26,803 nucleotides of DNA, from the NCBI GenBank assembly GCA_041674525.1, contig JBAYVN010000033.1:1-26803 (forward strand). Direction: 5' to 3'. The stretch's first letter is position 1, and each line of letters starts with the position of its first letter. Under the pieces are notes generated by a model that had not been told where the DNA came from, made no database searches, and saw only the letters and a list, made by a program, of their open reading frames with translations. Positions 8,589 through 18,083 of this stretch are shown piece after piece. The position numbers and the translations under genes are program-made. This stretch comes from SHYQ01 sp041674525. GTDB taxonomy: Bacteria; Chloroflexota; Dehalococcoidia; UBA2979.

Positions 8589-8608
8589 CCTCCACTCTAC
8601 GGTGGAGG
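8589..8608 (-). terminator. Hairpin between mscL and tRNA-Lys
   Basis: CCTCCAC (8589-8595) and GTGGAGG (8602-8608) form a 7-bp stem with a 6-base loop, downstream of the mscL stop and just upstream of tRNA-Lys on the same strand. There is no U-run. It may end the mscL transcript or be a processing structure ahead of the tRNA. Confidence 0.35.
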
Positions 8609-8656
8609 TATACACGGAGTCCACGGGCGCCTGCCGTCAGCGAAGCGCAGGGCGCG

Positions 8657-9061
8657 TCAGGCGGTCGCGACCGGCTGCGCGCAGAACGCGCACCGGCGGG
8701 CGTCGATCGGGATCTCGCTCAGGCACTCCGCGCACCGCTTCGTCGTGGGATCGGCGGGGGGCGTGCGCCGGGACCGCGCGAGGAGCGCGTTGACCGGCTT
8801 CACGACGAAGAAGAAGACCACCGCGGCGATGGTGACGAACGAGAGCAGCGTGTTCAGGAAGTGCCCGTAGCGGAACGCGCTGCCGTTGATCGTGAACTGG
8901 AGCGCCGAGAAGTCCGGCTGCCCGCCGACGCCCGCAATCAGCGGGGTGATGAGGTCCTCGACGCCCGCGGTCACCACCGCCCCGAACGCGGTGCCGATGA
9001 TCACCGCGACAGCCAGGTCGACCACGTTGCCGCGGAGCAGGAACCGGCGGAACTCGCTCAT
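8657..9061 (-). CDS. mscL: Large-conductance mechanosensitive channel MscL with C-terminal zinc ribbon
   Basis: The 134-residue protein opens as a pentameric membrane channel under hypo-osmotic stress. The start MSEFRRFLLRGNVVDLAVAV and the pore helix IIGTAFGAVVTAG are canonical for MscL TM1; TM2 lies near 70-90 (LLSFVTIAAVVFFFVVKPVN). In place of the usual charged C-terminal helix bundle there is a CxxC-x10-CxxC module (Cys110, Cys113, Cys124, Cys127), which looks like a rubredoxin-type zinc ribbon. The ATG at 9061 is preceded by GGAGGGAGG at good distance. A TAGAAT -10 element lies at 9126-9131. The zinc ribbon is the unusual part; MscL forms with it occur in some Gram-positive-like lineages, to my knowledge without a described role. 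Confidence 0.95.
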   Translation of the reverse strand: MSEFRRFLLRGNVVDLAVAVIIGTAFGAVVTAGVEDLITPLIAGVGGQPDFSALQFTINGSAFRYGHFLNTLLSFVTIAAVVFFFVVKPVNALLARSRRTPPADPTTKRCAECLSEIPIDARRCAFCAQPVATA

Positions 9062-9125
9062 CGATGGGCCTCCCTCCAGGTCAGGATGTGAGCACGGCGT
9101 TGCCGCGCGGCGCGCGGCCGGGAGG

Positions 9126-9131
9126 ATTCTA
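9126..9131 (-). promoter_or_regulatory. -10 element for mscL
   Basis: On the minus strand TAGAAT lies about 65 bases before the mscL start codon. No clear -35 element precedes it; the upstream sequence is a GC-only palindrome. Confidence 0.45.
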
Positions 9132-9142
9132 GCCCACCGCGG

Positions 9143-9156
9143 GCCCCCCGGGGGGC
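9143..9156. terminator. GC-only 14-bp palindrome after the thioredoxin-fold lipoprotein gene
   Basis: GCCCCCCGGGGGGC is a perfect palindrome starting about 17 bases after the lipoprotein stop on the minus strand and just ahead of the mscL -10 element. It could end the upstream transcript. It has no loop of its own or U-tract, so the call is tentative. Confidence 0.3.
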
Positions 9157-9172
9157 GGTCCGGCTGGCGCGC

Positions 9173-10234
9173 CTACCTGGCTGCGAGCGCGGCGTCGAGC
9201 GCCTGCTTCACCTCGTCGAGGTCAATGATGCCCTCGAACTTCGCGCTCACGCGGCCCTGGCCGTCGATCACCGCGATGAACGGCTCGGCGCGCAGGTTCC
9301 ACTCCACCGCGGCGGGGACGGCCGTCAGCGTGCCCTTGCGCGCCGCTACCAGGTCGTACGGCTCGATGTGGATGACGTGCACGCGGCCCTGGTACTGCTG
9401 CTGCGCGGGGATGATCACGTTGTTCAGGACGGGGCCGCAGAAGCGTGTCTGGCAGAACGCGGGGGTGACGAACGCCACGAGTGCCGGCTTCCCGCTGTCG
9501 ATCGCGTCCGCGACGGTGATGTCGTGCAGCGAGGGGTTCGGCTTCGCCGAGGAATCGAGCTCGGAGAGGTCGCTGACGTCCTTCGCGATCTTCTGCTTCG
9601 TCCGCGGCGCCGGGTCGCCCACCGACGGCTCGGCGGTTCGCTCCAGCACGGCGAAGGTGAGCAGCAGGTTGCGGACGGTCTTGCCGCCGGTCTTCACCTG
9701 CAACCGCGCGCCGTACATCCCGGCCTCTTTGAAGTCGATCATCGTAGTGAAGATCGCGGACATCGCGCCGTCGTGAGCAGGGAGCGCACGCTCATCGGGC
9801 GTGGTGTCGTCGCGCAGGGCGACGTCCCGTGTCACGTGCGCGCCGTCGTCGCGATCGAAGCGCATGGTGCTGTGATCCGCGGTGTCGATGACGTGGATCA
9901 CCATGTTGTACGTGCCGACGACCGTGCCAGTCGCCGGGTTCTTCTCCGGCTCGTTGTCGATGCGATACACCTCGGCGGTCACCTGGCCCTCGATGACCAG
10001 CGTCTGGTCCTGCCTGAGGAGCGCGAGGGCGAGGCGCGTGGGGCCCCGGCCGATGTTCGAGTTCACGATCACGGGAGTGAACGGCGCCCGCTTGATCGAT
10101 TCGCCCACGCTGCGGGAGTCCCACTTCGGGGGGCCGGATGCGCTCTGCGTGCCACACGCCAGCGTGAGCGGTGCTGTGGCCGCGAGCGCGGCGAGCAGCG
10201 CGACCCGGAGGAGGCGGGCGTGGTGCCGGATCAT
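9173..10234 (-). CDS. Lipoprotein with a C-terminal thioredoxin-like domain
   Basis: The 353-residue protein has a lipoprotein signal with lipobox LTLAC (Cys27), then a long N-terminal region of beta-strands (about 40-200) that resembles an extracellular beta-sandwich, then a thioredoxin-like fold from about 225. The fold shows GKPALVAFVTPAFC near 249-261, WNLRAEPFIAVIDGQGRV, and a final helix. The Trp-Cys-x-x-Cys redox motif is replaced by C-x4-C (Cys261 and Cys266, FCQTRFCGPV). It is therefore predicted to be membrane-anchored outside the cell, with an unknown redox or copper-handling role. The ATG at 10234 is chosen because AGGAG lies five bases upstream; an ATG at 10288 would add 18 residues ahead of the signal peptide. 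It lies downstream of rnhA after a terminator hairpin. Confidence 0.8.
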   Translation of the reverse strand: MIRHHARLLRVALLAALAATAPLTLACGTQSASGPPKWDSRSVGESIKRAPFTPVIVNSNIGRGPTRLALALLRQDQTLVIEGQVTAEVYRIDNEPEKNPATGTVVGTYNMVIHVIDTADHSTMRFDRDDGAHVTRDVALRDDTTPDERALPAHDGAMSAIFTTMIDFKEAGMYGARLQVKTGGKTVRNLLLTFAVLERTAEPSVGDPAPRTKQKIAKDVSDLSELDSSAKPNPSLHDITVADAIDSGKPALVAFVTPAFCQTRFCGPVLNNVIIPAQQQYQGRVHVIHIEPYDLVAARKGTLTAVPAAVEWNLRAEPFIAVIDGQGRVSAKFEGIIDLDEVKQALDAALAAR

Positions 10235-10326
10235 GTGGGCTCCTGTCCCCGGGCGTGGGGGCGTCGCGAGGTGGGGTGATCTGATCATCTACCGGACCCC
10301 GTGCGGCGGCAACCGGAAACGCGGGT

Positions 10327-10350
10327 CAGACCCTGGCCCGTCAGGGTCTG
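10327..10350 (-). terminator. Terminator hairpin after rnhA
   Basis: CAGACCCTG (10327-10335) and CAGGGTCTG (10342-10350) form a perfect 9-bp stem with a 6-base loop, immediately after the rnhA stop codon on the minus strand. The downstream side has only a short T-run. Confidence 0.65.
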
Positions 10351-10351
10351 G

Positions 10352-10909
10352 CTAGACCTCGGTGCGCAGGTACGCCGTGGAGAGCGCGTCCGCGTACTCG
10401 TTCCAGCGGCTGCCGTCGTGCGCGCGGATCCAGCGGATGTGCGCCAGCGGGCGCTCGCGTGCGAGCTCGTAGGCCTCCCGCACGAGTTCGAGGTTCTTGA
10501 CCTCGCCGTCCTTGCGCCGCCAGCCGTTGCGCTCCCAGCCCCTTGCCCACTGGGTGAGCGTGTTCACCACCAGCGCGCTGTCGGTGTAGACGTCCACCTC
10601 CTCGGCGGGGCCCAGGAAGCGCAGCCCGGCGATCATCGCCGTGAACTCCATGCGGTTGTTGGTGGTGTCGGGCGAGGCGCCGTGCTCCTGCGCCAGGACC
10701 GTGCCCTGGCGGACGTACACGGCGCCCCACCCCCCGGGGCCCGGGTTGCCGGAGCAGGAGCCGTCCGTGAACACTCCCGTGTCCGGCCCCGAGGTGAAGC
10801 GCGACAGCACCTGCGCCGTGGTCAGGTTCTGGGTGCGCGTGACGGAGTTCCCCCCGCCGCCGGATCGCCGCGCGCCCGCGCGAGGCCCTCGCCACGCTCC
10901 GTGCTGCAT
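10352..10909 (-). CDS. rnhA: Ribonuclease HI
   Basis: The 185-residue enzyme cleaves the RNA strand of RNA-DNA hybrids (R-loops, primers). The four catalytic acids are visible: Asp49 in FTDGSCSGNPGPGGWG, Glu88 in NNRMEF, Asp110 in VYTDSALV, and Asp174 in NEYADALS; His164 in WIRAHDG corresponds to the flexible catalytic histidine. The WERNGWRRKDG segment is the basic protrusion typical of proteobacterial-type RNase HI. About 40 extra Gly/Arg-rich residues precede the core domain. The ATG at 10909 is supported by GAGGAG seven bases upstream; the extension is therefore probably real, though a shorter start cannot be excluded. It lies 30 bases downstream of the secreted-protein gene on the same strand and may be co-transcribed with it. 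Confidence 0.95.
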   Translation of the reverse strand: MQHGAWRGPRAGARRSGGGGNSVTRTQNLTTAQVLSRFTSGPDTGVFTDGSCSGNPGPGGWGAVYVRQGTVLAQEHGASPDTTNNRMEFTAMIAGLRFLGPAEEVDVYTDSALVVNTLTQWARGWERNGWRRKDGEVKNLELVREAYELARERPLAHIRWIRAHDGSRWNEYADALSTAYLRTEV

Positions 10910-10939
10910 GTCTGCTCCTCGTGGGCCGCAGGTGGCCGC

Positions 10940-12466
10940 TTACTTGATCGGGATGCCGTTGTAGAGCATCACCGGGTCGCCGGCGAATACATCGCTCTCC
11001 AGGTTCGCCACGACCACCACCGGGCGGTCCGCGACGACGACGGCGCTGCCGACGAAGCCGTCCGGCAGGCGGTCGTCCTGCCACTGGCGGAAGGTCACCC
11101 CGTCCGGCCCCACGCGCGTGGACCCCGAGGGGAACAGCCCCGCCGGGTACTGTTTCCCGTAGTAGACCACGTAGACCTGCGCCGCCGAGCCATCGAAGGC
11201 GAGCACGCGGAACCACGAGTTCCACCCGCGCTTGCCCCCGAACGGACCGAAGTTCTTGTCGACCACCGGCATGACGACCTGCGTGGATGCCTCGGCGCCG
11301 GTGAAGCCCCGGTAGTCGGCGATGGAGCCGTCCGCGGAAAGGCGTTGCACGATCACGGCGATGGGGTTCACGGATTGCATCCGCACGGTGCCGGCGAACG
11401 TGGCGGGCAGCGACTTGCCCGGCGGGACGCAGAGCGGCCCGCGCTGATCGCAGGTCAGCACGCCGTTCACGGTCACCGTAGTCTCCATCTCCACCTCGGC
11501 GCCGTTGCCGTCGCGGCCGCTGAAGCGCAGGGTGACATCGTTCGGGAGCGCGGGGTTCGCGTTCATGATGCGGAACCGCGTGGTGAACAGGCCCTGGCCC
11601 TCGGAGGTGTTGCGGTTCACCAGCGGCAGCAGGACCACCTGGCTGGTCTCGTCCGAGCCGATGCCCCGGTAGCTGGCGAGCCCGGCGCCCCGCCGCGCGC
11701 GGGTGTCCACGTTCACCGACAGCTGCTGGGCCGCTGCGGGGGTGCCGCTGCCGGTGGGGTACGTGCGCACGCGCGCCGACCCGTCGAACCCGAACGGCGC
11801 GCCGATGTTCAGCTCGTCGCGCACCAGGGTCCCGCGCGGGGGGATACGCGCACCGCCCTGCGGGCATCCCGAGGTGCCCACGGCCGGGTCGGCCATGCCG
11901 CCGGACAGCGAGCTGTCCGGGTAGTACAGAATCTGGACGCAGGCGTCCCGCGCGTCGCTCGTGTTCTCGACCACGATCCGGGAGACGTACTCCGCGTTGT
12001 TCACGACCAGCGGAAGGAAGTACTCCGCGATGCCGGTGCCCAGGCGCAGGCTGTCCCCGGCGATCTGGTACGACCCGTCCGGCCGCAGCACATCGCGCGC
12101 CATCAACCCGGTGAACGGCTGGTCCGAGACGAGGTACCCGGAACCCCGGTAGCCCAGCGCGAGGCCATCGAAGGTCTGCTGGAAGAAGGAGCGGCCGGAC
12201 CCGGAGGTGATGGCGTCGCAGACGTTGGCGCGCGGGCACCCGTCCTTCGCCACCAGCCGGCCGGAGGGGTCGTAGAAGTTCAGGTCGATGTTCGCGGGTC
12301 GGGACCCGACGTTCTGGATGCGCAGCCACGAGTTCTCGTCGCCGAGCTTCGCGGTCTGCGCCTCGGAGCGGTCGCCGGAGGAGAGGGTGACCAGGAGGAC
12401 GGTGGCGATCGCGAGGGCGGCGACGGCGCGCAGCCGTCGCCCGCGCCAGGGCAGCAGTCGTGGCAC
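10940..12466 (-). CDS. Secreted protein of unknown function with repeated beta-rich domains
   Basis: I do not recognise a named family. From the GTG at 12466 the product is 508 residues, with a signal peptide (basic WRGRRLR, hydrophobic AVAALAIATVLLVTL, probable cut near SEAQ-TAK). The mature protein consists of beta-strand-rich blocks that recur with a common pattern: WLRIQNVGSRPANIDLNFYD, then a block with SRIVVENTSDARDACVQILYY, then WNSWFRVLAFDGSAAQVYVVYYG. These look like successive immunoglobulin-like or beta-sandwich domains. Paired cysteines in blocks 1-2 suggest disulfides outside the cell. No anchor or catalytic motif is seen. The open frame continues upstream to 12751, but that part is antisense to tRNA-Pro and codes no signal peptide. 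AAAGGG lies eight bases before the chosen GTG. rnhA follows on the same strand. Confidence 0.75.
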   Translation of the reverse strand: MPRLLPWRGRRLRAVAALAIATVLLVTLSSGDRSEAQTAKLGDENSWLRIQNVGSRPANIDLNFYDPSGRLVAKDGCPRANVCDAITSGSGRSFFQQTFDGLALGYRGSGYLVSDQPFTGLMARDVLRPDGSYQIAGDSLRLGTGIAEYFLPLVVNNAEYVSRIVVENTSDARDACVQILYYPDSSLSGGMADPAVGTSGCPQGGARIPPRGTLVRDELNIGAPFGFDGSARVRTYPTGSGTPAAAQQLSVNVDTRARRGAGLASYRGIGSDETSQVVLLPLVNRNTSEGQGLFTTRFRIMNANPALPNDVTLRFSGRDGNGAEVEMETTVTVNGVLTCDQRGPLCVPPGKSLPATFAGTVRMQSVNPIAVIVQRLSADGSIADYRGFTGAEASTQVVMPVVDKNFGPFGGKRGWNSWFRVLAFDGSAAQVYVVYYGKQYPAGLFPSGSTRVGPDGVTFRQWQDDRLPDGFVGSAVVVADRPVVVVANLESDVFAGDPVMLYNGIPIK

Positions 12467-12592
12467 TTGCTCGACCCTTTCGCCCCGCCTCCCAGAATCA
12501 TAGGGGACGCGGCCGCCCTCGTGCGATGCGCCCTGGCGAATTCCCGGCGTCGAGGCGCGCCCCTCGTGCTCGCCCGCCAGCGGGGCGAGTGC

Positions 12593-12598
12593 TACGAT
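12593..12598 (+). promoter_or_regulatory. -10 element ahead of tRNA-Pro
   Basis: TACGAT lies 33 bases before the tRNA 5' end. The same hexamer occurs before the C26 peptidase gene and gyrA. No convincing -35 hexamer is seen. Confidence 0.45.
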
Positions 12599-12631
12599 TC
12601 GTGGCCCGGGCCGCTGCGCGGCTCGATGCCT

Positions 12632-12708
12632 CGGGGTGTAGCTCAGCTTGGCAGAGCGCTTCGTTCGGGACGAAGAGGTCCGCAGTTCAAATCTGCGCAC
12701 CCCGACCA
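12632..12708 (+). tRNA. tRNA-Pro (anticodon CGG)
   Basis: Acceptor arms CGGGGTG (12632-12638) and CACCCCG (12698-12704) pair fully. The C1-G72 pair is characteristic of bacterial tRNA-Pro. Anticodon stem CTTCG/CGAAG closes loop TTCGGGA, giving CGG. The T-arm CGCAGTTCAAATCTGCG is intact. The discriminator is A, and CCA is encoded. Confidence 0.96.
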
Positions 12709-12794
12709 CTGCTCCTTCCTCCATGGCTCCCCCGCATGGCCGCCGCGTCATCGCACGTTCGCTCGCCCGTCCGGCGGGGTGTGCCGCGCGGCGT

Positions 12795-12800
12795 TACGAT
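12795..12800 (+). promoter_or_regulatory. -10 element for a likely leaderless mRNA
   Basis: TACGAT ends exactly seven bases before the ATG at 12808, the spacing expected when transcription starts at the start codon itself. No Shine-Dalgarno sequence precedes that ATG. Confidence 0.5.
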
Positions 12801-12807
12801 GCCGCGC

Positions 12808-13569
12808 ATGACGAACGCGCCACGGACCCCCGGCAACGCGCGCCCTCGCATCTTGGTGACGCTGGCCGAGGTCATTCCCGGCGAGCAGCATTCCGACTAC
12901 GTCAGGGCGATCGAGCGTGCGGGCGGCGAGGCGATCGCGTTCGACGTCGCGGGATATCGCGCCGGCGCCGGAGTCCCGCCGCACGAGGGACTCCTCACCA
13001 CCGGCGGTGCGGACGTGAATCCGGAGCGATACGGTGAGCCGGCGCACCGCCTCACGCGTCCGGCGCGCCCGGAGCGTGACGAGGCGGAATTCGCGCTCAC
13101 CCGCCGCGCCCTGGAGGAGCAGCGGCCGCTGCTGGCGATCTGTCGCGGCGCGCAGGTGCTGAACGTCGCGTGCGGCGGATCGCTCCTCCAGCACATCGAG
13201 GAACGCGAGCCGCATCGCGGCCCCGAGGGCACGCAGGACTCGGGCTGGCATGACGTCCGGGTGGTGCCGGGCACGCTCCTCGCGGGGATCGCCGGCGACG
13301 GAGTGCTGTACGTGAACTCACGCCATCACCAGGCCGTGACGCCGGGACGCCTGGCGCCGGGGCTGGTGGTGTGCGGGCAGGCCGGCGCGGGCGGCCTCGA
13401 CGTGATCGAGGCGTTCGAGGTCCCCGGGCATCCGTTCGCGCTGGGTGTGCAGTGGCACCCGGAGCGCCCGGAGATGCGCGACGACCCGGAGCGGCAGGAC
13501 GCGTCCACGGCGCTCTTCGCGGCGTTCGTGGCGGCATGCGCGGCGGTCCTCGACCGGGGCGGCGCATGA
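12808..13569 (+). CDS. Gamma-glutamyl-gamma-aminobutyrate hydrolase family protein (class I glutamine amidotransferase-like, peptidase C26)
   Basis: The 253-residue protein belongs to the C26 family, which cleaves gamma-glutamyl bonds in compounds such as gamma-glutamyl-GABA. The nucleophile Cys112 lies in AICRGAQVLNVACGGSL, and His217 and Glu219 lie in GVQWHPE, completing the triad. LLTTGGADVNPERYG (62-76) and NSRHHQAV (170-177) are the family's substrate-loop landmarks. The start ATG at 12808 is preferred because a TACGAT -10 element sits seven bases before it and there is no ribosome site; ATG at 12799 would add three residues. The stop overlaps the start of the gamma-glutamylcyclotransferase gene by four bases (ATGA), so the two are translationally coupled. 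True substrate (polyamine, ethanolamine, folate or other gamma-glutamyl amide) is unknown. Confidence 0.88.
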   Translation: MTNAPRTPGNARPRILVTLAEVIPGEQHSDYVRAIERAGGEAIAFDVAGYRAGAGVPPHEGLLTTGGADVNPERYGEPAHRLTRPARPERDEAEFALTRRALEEQRPLLAICRGAQVLNVACGGSLLQHIEEREPHRGPEGTQDSGWHDVRVVPGTLLAGIAGDGVLYVNSRHHQAVTPGRLAPGLVVCGQAGAGGLDVIEAFEVPGHPFALGVQWHPERPEMRDDPERQDASTALFAAFVAACAAVLDRGGA

Positions 13570-14069
13570 CGGACGCCGACCCCGCCGGGCCGTTCCTCTA
13601 CTTCGGGTACGGATCGAACCTCGACGCCGATCGCATGCGCTCGCACTGCCCGAGCGCGCGGCTCGTGAGCATCGCGCGGCTCGCGGACCACCGGCTGGCG
13701 TTCTCCATCGAGTCGAAGAACACGTGGCTCGGCGGGGTCGGGGACATGCAACCGGCGCCCGGGGACGAGATCTGGGGCGCGCTCTGGGTGATCGCCGCCG
13801 GGGACTCACGCAGCCTCGACGAGGCGGAGGGGCTGACCCGCGTCCCGCCGGCGTACCGGCGAGTCACCGTGGAGGTCACGACGCCCGCGGGCGACGTGGT
13901 GCGATGCCGCTCGTACGCCGTCGCCGACCCGCACCCCGAGGGCTACCTGCCGTCGCCCGCGTACCGCGACACGCTGGTGCGGGGCGCGCAGGGGATCGGG
14001 CTGCCGGAGGCGTACATCGCGCGGCTGGCTGCGATCCCGGACAACGGGCGCGCCGGGGGTGGTCGCTAG
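13566..14069 (+). CDS. Gamma-glutamylcyclotransferase-like protein
   Basis: The 167-residue product has the GGCT/AIG2-like fold: the YFGYGSNLD loop (12-20) binds the gamma-glutamyl group, and Glu88 in LDEAEG is the expected catalytic acid. Members release 5-oxoproline from gamma-glutamyl amino acids or amines. The ATG overlaps the preceding peptidase stop (ATGA), and the reading frame ends in a TAG that overlaps, on the other strand, the stop of the methyltransferase gene. Pairing with the C26 peptidase indicates a two-enzyme route for gamma-glutamyl compounds. Which compound is processed cannot be read from sequence, and some family members act in other chemistry such as furan or isopeptide turnover. 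Confidence 0.85.
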   Translation: MTDADPAGPFLYFGYGSNLDADRMRSHCPSARLVSIARLADHRLAFSIESKNTWLGGVGDMQPAPGDEIWGALWVIAAGDSRSLDEAEGLTRVPPAYRRVTVEVTTPAGDVVRCRSYAVADPHPEGYLPSPAYRDTLVRGAQGIGLPEAYIARLAAIPDNGRAGGGR

Positions 14070-15367
14070 CCGCGCGCGACCACCAGCACGCTGGCGCCGC
14101 GGTGCCGCGTGCGGGATGCGTGCATGCCGGCGGGGAGCGCGTGCGCCGTCACTCGCGTGATCGCGGTGGAACTCCCGGCGAGCACCGCGTGCCCGCCCGG
14201 GGCCAGCGCGGCGAGCAGGCCCGCGTACTCCCCTTCCACCGCGGCTGCGCCCCCGCCCTCGTGCAGCACGCCGGCGACAAGGTCCGCGCTGGCGGCGCCA
14301 GCGCCCGCCCCGGCCTCCTCGATGTTCCCGGTACCGATCGAATCGCCGGTCCACGCGCCGACGTGGCGCGTCTCGATGCGATCCGCCGGGCAGCCGAGCG
14401 CGATCAGCGCGCGGCGCGCCGTGCGCAGCGCCAGCAGGTCGCGATCGACGAGCACGAATCCGGCGCCGGGCGGTTGCCCGGACTGAGCGCGCAGGAGATA
14501 GGCCGCGAGGTACCCCTGCCCCACGTTCGACACGAGCACGCGCATCTCCCGGCGCACCTCGGGCAGGCGGCGCGTGACCGCGATCTCCAGTGGATCGGGG
14601 CGATCGTAGCCCGGCAGGCCGTGCACCGTGGAGATCGACACCGTCTCTCCACGCGCATCCTCGAAGATCAGGGTGCCGCGGTCGTACGTGCCCGCGGCGA
14701 AGGCGTCCGCGGGCGCCGGGAACGAGGCGGGAGCGGCCCGGTCCGGCAGGCGCCGGAAGTGGAACACGCTGTAGTCGGCAGTGTCGTGCCGGAGCGTCAC
14801 CTCGACGTGGTCGCGCAGGTCCGCGCCGGCAAGCGTGGTGGCGACGAGCTCGCGGATCGGCTCGATGACGACGACGGCCACCAGCCCGCCGGGGCGTAGC
14901 ACGCGGAGCGCGCCCGTGAGCATGGAGGCGATGACGGCGTCGCCCGCCCTGCCGGGCACGTTCGACACCACGAGGTCGTACCCGGGGTCGCCGGGCACAT
15001 CGTCCAGCCCGAGGCTCGCCGTCACGGCGACGCGCTCCTCCACGTGATTGTGCCGCGCGTTCTCACGCGCGAAGTCCAGCGCCAGCGCGTCGCGATCGAC
15101 CAGGTGCGCGCTGGCGACACCCGGCGCGGCGGCGAGCGCCACGCCGAGCGGCCCGTACCCGCACCCGAGGTCGAGCACGCGTGCGCCCTCGGCCCCCCGG
15201 GCTCCCCGGTCCAAGAGCACCGGCTCCAGCGTGCGCAACAGCAGGCGAGTGCCGACGTCCACCTGGTGCGACGAGAAGAGCTCCAGCGAGGTGGCGAAGG
15301 TCAGCCTCCGCCCGGCGAACTCCAGGGGCACCTCGCGGTGGATGTAGGGGGACAGCGCGGTGCTCAT
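14066..15367 (-). CDS. Class I SAM-dependent methyltransferase, RsmC/RlmG-like, with a second degenerate methyltransferase-like half
   Basis: The 433-residue protein has a complete N-terminal methyltransferase domain: the SAM-binding motif RVLDLGCGYGPLGVALA at 63-79, acidic Asp91/Asp93 after beta-2, and a motif IV reading DLVVSNVPG at 131-139. RsmC-type rRNA guanine-N2 methyltransferases carry NPPF/Y there, so the catalytic loop is altered. From about 260 the chain repeats the fold in degenerate form: EMRVLVSNVGQGYLAAYLL resembles motif I, and FVLVDRDLLALRTARRAL the next strand and helix. E. coli RsmC has a degenerate half first and an active half second; here the order is reversed. The ATG at 15367 has a TAGACT -10 element seven bases upstream and no ribosome site. 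The target (rRNA or other) is not known. Confidence 0.8.
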   Translation of the reverse strand: MSTALSPYIHREVPLEFAGRRLTFATSLELFSSHQVDVGTRLLLRTLEPVLLDRGARGAEGARVLDLGCGYGPLGVALAAAPGVASAHLVDRDALALDFARENARHNHVEERVAVTASLGLDDVPGDPGYDLVVSNVPGRAGDAVIASMLTGALRVLRPGGLVAVVVIEPIRELVATTLAGADLRDHVEVTLRHDTADYSVFHFRRLPDRAAPASFPAPADAFAAGTYDRGTLIFEDARGETVSISTVHGLPGYDRPDPLEIAVTRRLPEVRREMRVLVSNVGQGYLAAYLLRAQSGQPPGAGFVLVDRDLLALRTARRALIALGCPADRIETRHVGAWTGDSIGTGNIEEAGAGAGAASADLVAGVLHEGGGAAAVEGEYAGLLAALAPGGHAVLAGSSTAITRVTAHALPAGMHASRTRHRGASVLVVARG

Positions 15368-15374
15368 CCCCGCC

Positions 15375-15380
15375 AGTCTA
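15375..15380 (-). promoter_or_regulatory. -10 element for a likely leaderless methyltransferase mRNA
   Basis: On the minus strand TAGACT ends seven bases before the ATG at 15367, the same geometry as at 12795-12808. The intervening GGCGGGG is not a usable ribosome site at that distance. Confidence 0.5.
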
Positions 15381-15449
15381 GGGGCGCACGGTCGTTCGGC
15401 GGGGCCGCGCGAGCGCCCGGGCAGGCTCGTTCCTGCGGGCCCGCGCTGG

Positions 15450-15455
15450 TACGAT
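15450..15455 (+). promoter_or_regulatory. -10 element for gyrA
   Basis: TACGAT lies about 82 bases before the gyrA ATG, and a C-rich leader follows. A clear -35 hexamer is not visible. Confidence 0.45.
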
Positions 15456-15537
15456 AGGGGCTCAACAAACCTCCCCCCCGGCGCGACGTTCCCCGGGTCG
15501 ACCCGCGGTCCGCGACGTGTGGCGCGAAGGGTGCGGC

Positions 15538-18027
<2,490 letters not shown>

Positions 18028-18083
18028 CCCCGGCGGCGAGGCGCCCGGATCCTCGGCGGAACGCTGGAGAATGCGGGACGAGC

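Noticed and set aside
10235..10288. ATG at 10288 as the start of the thioredoxin-fold lipoprotein
   Set aside because: It would place 18 residues ahead of the signal peptide; the internal ATG at 10234 has AGGAG at good spacing.
12467..12751. Longer start for the secreted-protein gene
   Set aside because: The added part is antisense to tRNA-Pro and would bury the signal peptide about 95 residues into the protein.
10301..12811. 836-codon plus-strand frame over rnhA and the secreted-protein gene
   Set aside because: Arg/His/Gly-rich composition and no recognisable motifs; it also runs through tRNA-Pro.
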